Source: Leucobacter massiliensis (GTDB lineage Bacteria > Actinomycetota > Actinomycetes > Actinomycetales > Microbacteriaceae). Taken from it: a stretch of 64,000 nt of DNA. Shown here in pieces: positions 59,388 through 64,000 of the stretch. The position numbers were made by a program, and so were the translations under genes. Numbering within the stretch: the stretch's first letter is position 1; each line of letters begins with the position of its first letter. Location of the stretch: contig NZ_MWZD01000012.1 of the NCBI RefSeq assembly GCF_002982315.1, forward strand, positions 168,657-232,656, in the 5' to 3' direction. The notes beneath the pieces are model-generated. The model was not told where the DNA came from, did no database searches, and saw only the letters and a list, made by a program, of their open reading frames with translations.

Positions 59388-60319
59388 GCCGTGTTCCCCT
59401 TTCCCGTCGCCTCGGGTGCGTGAATGCGCATCGCCCGCCGCAGTCGCTCGCTCCAGCTCTGCGGCACGTGCCGCGTGCTGCCGCGCGAGAAGCGCTGCTC
59501 CAGCCACGTCTGCCCGAGGGTGAACACCGTGGTGAGGATGATGTACCAGAGGCTCGCGACGATGAGCATCGGGATCACCTGGAAGTTCTTCGCGTAGATC
59601 ACCTGCGTCGAGTAGAGCAGCTCGGAGACGGCGAGCACGCTGACGAGCGAGGTCTGCTTGAGCATCCCGATGGTCTCGTTGCCCGTCGGCGGGATGATGA
59701 CCCGCATGGCCTGCGGCAGCACCACCTTGACCATGGTCTGCAGGCGGTTCAGGCCGAGAGCGCCGGCTGCCTCCGATTGGCCCTGGTCAACCGAGAGGAT
59801 CCCCGCGCGCACGATCTCGGACATGTAGGCGGCCTCGTTCAGGCCGAGCCCCAGGATCGCCGCCATCATCGGGGTGACGAGCTGGTTCGCGTCGAGGTGC
59901 ACACCCGGGATCCCGAAGGTGATGTCGGGGTAGAGCGCGGCGAGATTGTACCAGAGGAGCAACTGCACGAGCACCGGCGTGCCGCGGAAGAAGAAGACGT
60001 AGAGACCCGCGGCGCCGCGGACCACGGGGTTTGCGGAGAGGCGCATGACCGCGAGCACGATGCCGAGGGCGATGCCGAGCAGCATGCAGACGACGGTGAG
60101 CAGGAGGGTGATCTGGATGCCCTGCGCGATCGAGGTGTCGCGGAAGTACAGGCCGATCACGTCCCAGCGGAAGCGGGGGTTCGTGATCGCCGAGTACGCG
60201 AGCATGCCGAGGATCGCGAGGATGACGGTGCCCGAGATCCAGCGCCACGGGTGCCGCTTGTGCGCGATCGGAATGTCCTCGTCGCTCAGGGCAGGCGGCG
60301 CGGTGACGGTCGTGCGCAT
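59384..60319 (-). CDS. Polar amino acid ABC transporter permease
   Basis: 311-residue HisM/GlnP-type permease with about five to six helices. The domain starts near [20 protein letters not shown], contains [18 protein letters not shown], and the ATPase-contact loop reads [20 protein letters not shown] followed by [21 protein letters not shown] single permease gene implies a homodimer. It follows the binding-protein gene by 40 nt. Confidence 0.95.
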   Translation of the reverse strand: MRTTVTAPPALSDEDIPIAHKRHPWRWISGTVILAILGMLAYSAITNPRFRWDVIGLYFRDTSIAQGIQITLLLTVVCMLLGIALGIVLAVMRLSANPVVRGAAGLYVFFFRGTPVLVQLLLWYNLAALYPDITFGIPGVHLDANQLVTPMMAAILGLGLNEAAYMSEIVRAGILSVDQGQSEAAGALGLNRLQTMVKVVLPQAMRVIIPPTGNETIGMLKQTSLVSVLAVSELLYSTQVIYAKNFQVIPMLIVASLWYIILTTVFTLGQTWLEQRFSRGSTRHVPQSWSERLRRAMRIHAPEATGKGNTA

Positions 60320-60359
60320 GGTCGTGCGTCCCTTTCTCTGGAGGATGGTCCGAGCCGAT

Positions 60360-61298
60360 TCAGGAGACCGGCACCTGCTCGGCGGTCACGTAGTTGCTCG
60401 GGTTCACGCCCCACTTCGCGAAGGCCTCCTCGTAGGGCTCGAGGGTGACGAGCCGCTGCATGGCTGCGGTGATGGCGGGCGTGAGCGGCGAGCCCTTGGG
60501 AAGCACGAGACCGGTCGGCTTGGAAGCGTAGTCACCGCCCTCTGCGAGCTCGAAGGCGCCGGTGATCTTCGCCTGGTATCCGAGGCCGGTGGCGCCCGAG
60601 ACGACGCCGTCGACCCGGCCGGAGGAGAGCGCGGTGATCGCCTTGTCGGTGCCGGGGAAGAGCTTGATGTCGATCGCGGCTGCACCGGCCGACTCGCACT
60701 GCTTGCTGAACTCGGGGAGGATCTCCATGCCCTGGGTGGTGCCCTTCTCGGCGCCGATGGTGTGCCCGCAGAGGGAGGCGGGATCCATTGAGAGCTGCTC
60801 CGGGTTGCCGAGGGGGACGGCGACGCCGCTGCCCGACTGGTGGTAGATCACGAAGTCCGCGTTCTGCTTCCGCTCATCGGTCACCGAGAACGCAGACATG
60901 GCGAGGTCGTATTTCCCGGAGGAGAGTCCCGGGATGATCGCGTCGAAGCCGGAGGGCACGAACTCGATCCGGAGGCCGAGCAGCTGTCCGAGCGAGGCGG
61001 CGAGATCCGCGTCGAGCCCGACGACCGTCTGATTGTCCGAGGCGTAGACCTCGAATGGGGCGTAGGTCGGATCGGTGGCCACGCGCAGCACTCCGGACTC
61101 GGCGACGTCCTCGGGAAGCAGAGCCTGCAGCTCGGGGTCGGCGGCCAGTTCGGAGATCTTCTCGCTGGGCAGTTCCGGGCCCTGCGACGCGGTGGGATCG
61201 CCGGCCGCCAGTTCTTCCGCGGCGTTCGTGCATCCGGCGAGGACGAGGGCGAACGCGGCGGCGAGCGCGGCCGCGGAGGCGAATCGGGAAAGTGCCAT
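60360..61298 (-). CDS. Polar amino acid ABC transporter binding lipoprotein
   Basis: 312-residue family-3 solute-binding protein. Lipobox LVLAGC (Cys23). The ligand domain begins VLRVATDPTYAPFEVYASDN, with GLDADLAASLGQLLGLRIEF and GFDAIIPGLSSGKYDLAMSA as in glutamine/arginine/histidine-binding proteins. The ATG is preceded by CAGGAG. The promoter region contains the ATTTCATA/TATGAAAT repeat. Ligand is not determined; arginine, aspartate or glutamate would fit the neighbouring peptidases. Confidence 0.95.
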   Translation of the reverse strand: MALSRFASAAALAAAFALVLAGCTNAAEELAAGDPTASQGPELPSEKISELAADPELQALLPEDVAESGVLRVATDPTYAPFEVYASDNQTVVGLDADLAASLGQLLGLRIEFVPSGFDAIIPGLSSGKYDLAMSAFSVTDERKQNADFVIYHQSGSGVAVPLGNPEQLSMDPASLCGHTIGAEKGTTQGMEILPEFSKQCESAGAAAIDIKLFPGTDKAITALSSGRVDGVVSGATGLGYQAKITGAFELAEGGDYASKPTGLVLPKGSPLTPAITAAMQRLVTLEPYEEAFAKWGVNPSNYVTAEQVPVS

Positions 61299-61336
61299 GG
61301 TGTCTCCTGAATCTCGACGGTGAGGGTGAAGGAATC

Positions 61337-61372
61337 ATTTCATAAGCTTGCTAAACACGCAATGTATGAAAT
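61337..61372. promoter_or_regulatory. ATTTCATA/TATGAAAT inverted repeat (candidate RpiR site)
   Basis: ATTTCATA (61337-61344) and TATGAAAT (61365-61372) form a perfect 8-bp inverted repeat with a 20-nt spacer. It lies 39-74 nt upstream of the binding-protein gene, in the divergent gap with the M20 peptidase, and carries the same TTTCAT/ATGAAA hexamers as the S51/rpiR gap. Confidence 0.65.
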
Positions 61373-61552
61373 AGTTGTTTCTAACGTGCCGCGCCGTGTC
61401 GCGCGGCATCGCCGCCGGCCGAGCCGTGCGCGAGCCATTCCCGCGTCACTGCTCGGGGCCGGATCGCAGCGCGGCCGGTGGCGCCGCATTTCCCTGCGTT
61501 CCCGGGCACTGCCCGGCGGAACGGACGTCACCCCTGAGAATCGGAGGCCCGC

Positions 61553-62785
61553 GTGGACGCGAGCGAGCTGTTGCCCAGCCTGAAGACGAGCGAACTGCTC
61601 CGAGGAGCGGAGACGGCCCGCGCCGCCTACCTCGAAGACCTCGCCCAGCTCGTCGCCATCGACTCCGGTTCCGACGACCCCGCGGGCGTCAATCGCGTCG
61701 CCGACTGGGTCGAGGGCCGCCTGGAGGCGATCGGCTTCACCACCGAGCGCAGCTCCGACCCCCGCGGCCGCTCCGGAGACACCCTCCTCGGCCGACGGGC
61801 CGGAACCGGGCGGCGGCGCATCCTTCTCTTCGCGCACATGGACACCGTCTTCGCGCGCGGCGAGGCCGACGCACGCCCCTTCTCCATCGGCGCGGACGGC
61901 CGCGCGCACGGCCCCGGCGTCACCGACGACAAGGCGGGTGTGGTCGCTGCGCTGCACGCCGCAGCGCAGCTCATCGCCGCCGGCGCCGAAGAGTACGGCG
62001 AGCTGATGCTCGCCTTCACCCCGGACGAGGAGACCGGCTCCGCCGTCGGCGGACCGTTCCTCGAAGCGCTCGCCGCCGAGGCGGATGTCGCCTTCTGCAT
62101 GGAATGCGCGCGCGAGAACGGTGACCTGGTGGTTGCGCGCAAGGGAGCCATCGACCTGGAGCTCGAGGTCTACGGGCGCGCGGCCCACTCGGGCATCGAG
62201 CCGGAACGCGGCGCCCACGCGGGCCTGGAGGCGGCGCACCTGACCGTCTTCGTCCAGCGGCTCGCCGACCCGGCCACCGGTCTCACCGCGAACGTCGGCG
62301 TGCTCCGCTCCGGTGAGCGCACGAACATCGTGCCGGACCGTGCCTCGCTGCGCGTCGAACTGCGCGCGACCCGATCCGCCGTGCTCGCCGATGCCCTGGC
62401 GCGGATCGAGGCTCGTGCCGCCGCCCCGGAGGTGGACGGCACCCGAGTCGAGACCATCGTCACCGACAGCTGCCCGCCGCTCGAGGAGACGCCCGCGATC
62501 GCGCGCCTCGGGAATCTCGCGGTCGAGCTCGCCGGCCGCATCGGCTTCCGGACCGCGCTCGCGCGCACGGGCGGCGTTTCCGACGGCAACCGGGTCGCAG
62601 CGCGCGGTGTGCCCACCCTCGACGGTCTCGGACCCGTCGGCGGCGGCGATCACACCCCCGGCGAGTGGCTCGACGTCGCGAGCGTGCCGCAGCGGCTCGC
62701 GCTGCTCGTCGAGCTCATCCGCGCGTGCAGCGACCCCGCCTTCCCGCTCGACGCCGAGGGCGAGCTCCGCGCAGACGCCGCCTGA
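61553..62785 (+). CDS. M20 metallopeptidase (carboxypeptidase G2-like)
   Basis: 410-residue cytosolic zinc peptidase. Metal ligands appear in LLFAHMDTVFARG, GPGVTDDKAGVVAALHAAA, the catalytic and ligand acids in TPDEETGSAVGG, and the last His in GGGDHTPGEW. The inserted dimerisation domain (about residues 200-310) is complete, with AAHSGIEPERGAHAG. The nearest type is glutamate carboxypeptidase (CPG2), which removes C-terminal Glu, but dipeptidases are also possible. GTG start behind CGGAGG. It is divergent from the polar amino-acid transporter, whose products it may supply or use. Confidence 0.92.
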   Translation: MDASELLPSLKTSELLRGAETARAAYLEDLAQLVAIDSGSDDPAGVNRVADWVEGRLEAIGFTTERSSDPRGRSGDTLLGRRAGTGRRRILLFAHMDTVFARGEADARPFSIGADGRAHGPGVTDDKAGVVAALHAAAQLIAAGAEEYGELMLAFTPDEETGSAVGGPFLEALAAEADVAFCMECARENGDLVVARKGAIDLELEVYGRAAHSGIEPERGAHAGLEAAHLTVFVQRLADPATGLTANVGVLRSGERTNIVPDRASLRVELRATRSAVLADALARIEARAAAPEVDGTRVETIVTDSCPPLEETPAIARLGNLAVELAGRIGFRTALARTGGVSDGNRVAARGVPTLDGLGPVGGGDHTPGEWLDVASVPQRLALLVELIRACSDPAFPLDAEGELRADAA

Positions 62786-62815
62786 TCCCGCGGCGCCGTG
62801 CCCGGCAGCGCGGGA
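62786..62815. terminator. Hairpin after the M20 peptidase
   Basis: TCCCGCG (62786-62792) pairs with CGCGGGA (62809-62815) directly after the stop. Short stem without T-run; modest support. Confidence 0.4.
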
Positions 62816-62904
62816 ACCGGCTCAGCGCCGGGCGCGGGGGAGCGGCCCGCACGGAGCGCCGGGCGCACGCAGCCCGCAGCCCGCAGTCCGGCCCCGCTTC
62901 GCCC

Positions 62905-64000
<1,096 letters not shown>

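Overview
The window is a very GC-rich (about 70% by eye) stretch of an actinobacterial chromosome. The DUF3151 gene, the actinobacterial-type chorismate mutase, the Rv2578c-type radical SAM protein, LAxTG (class E type) wall-sorting signals and many leaderless genes all fit Actinobacteria. Microbacteriaceae, perhaps Leucobacter or a relative, is my inference and not proven. Genes are closely packed, with many 4-nt ATGA/GTGA overlaps inside operons.

Layout. 1-7.4 kb: a LysR regulator divergent from a LysE exporter; an ABC-2 exporter with its own histidine kinase/response regulator; an intergenic cluster of DnaA-box-like 9-mers; and a GntR(YtrA-type)-ABC exporter operon with a perfect palindromic operator. 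7.4-10 kb: dicarboxylate/amino-acid symporter, YajQ, DUF3151. 10-19 kb: an amino-acid catabolic island: aldehyde dehydrogenase, ACT-less homoserine dehydrogenase, APC permease, Bsr-like racemase, two convergent IclR regulators, a Cys/Met-family PLP enzyme and an Lrp/AsnC regulator. 19-23 kb: purA, chorismate mutase, a suspected misassembly, and a radical SAM protein preceded by a near-perfect SOS box. 23.2-32.8 kb: one gene for a 3,197-residue DUF11-repeat surface protein. 33-37 kb: S4 protein, YigZ, DNA polymerase III delta', a secreted alpha/beta hydrolase. 37.3-37.6 kb: tRNA-Thr(CGT) with a duplicated 3' end. 37.7-40.8 kb: acyltransferase and ABC exporter. 40.9-44.8 kb: riboflavin operon (ribD-ribE-ribBA-ribH) behind an FMN riboswitch. 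44.9-48.3 kb: DUF1345 protein, MprF/LysX-like protein, thiamine-binding-like protein. 48.3-62.8 kb: a peptide/amino-acid scavenging region: wall-anchored S51 (cyanophycinase-like) peptidase, Dpp-type transporter, amidohydrolase, RpiR regulator, polar amino-acid ABC transporter and M20 peptidase. 62.9-64 kb: trpS.

How genes work together. In the 10-19 kb island, permease, racemase, homoserine dehydrogenase and aldehyde dehydrogenase could carry D/L-homoserine to aspartate via aspartate semialdehyde. In the 48-63 kb region a wall-bound peptidase would feed dipeptides to the Dpp transporter, and shared TTTCAT/ATGAAA elements suggest that RpiR controls both the peptidase operon and the polar amino-acid transporter. 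At least eight genes share a TANNNT box exactly 6 or 7 nt before the start codon, the signature of leaderless mRNAs.

Sequence quality. Three places look artificial: a Nextera transposon-adapter sequence at 53738-53771, a poly-C/G block flanked by a duplicated gene end at 20602-20733, and a 48-bp perfect inverted copy of the trpS 5' end at the right edge of the window. Interpret the surroundings of these positions with care.
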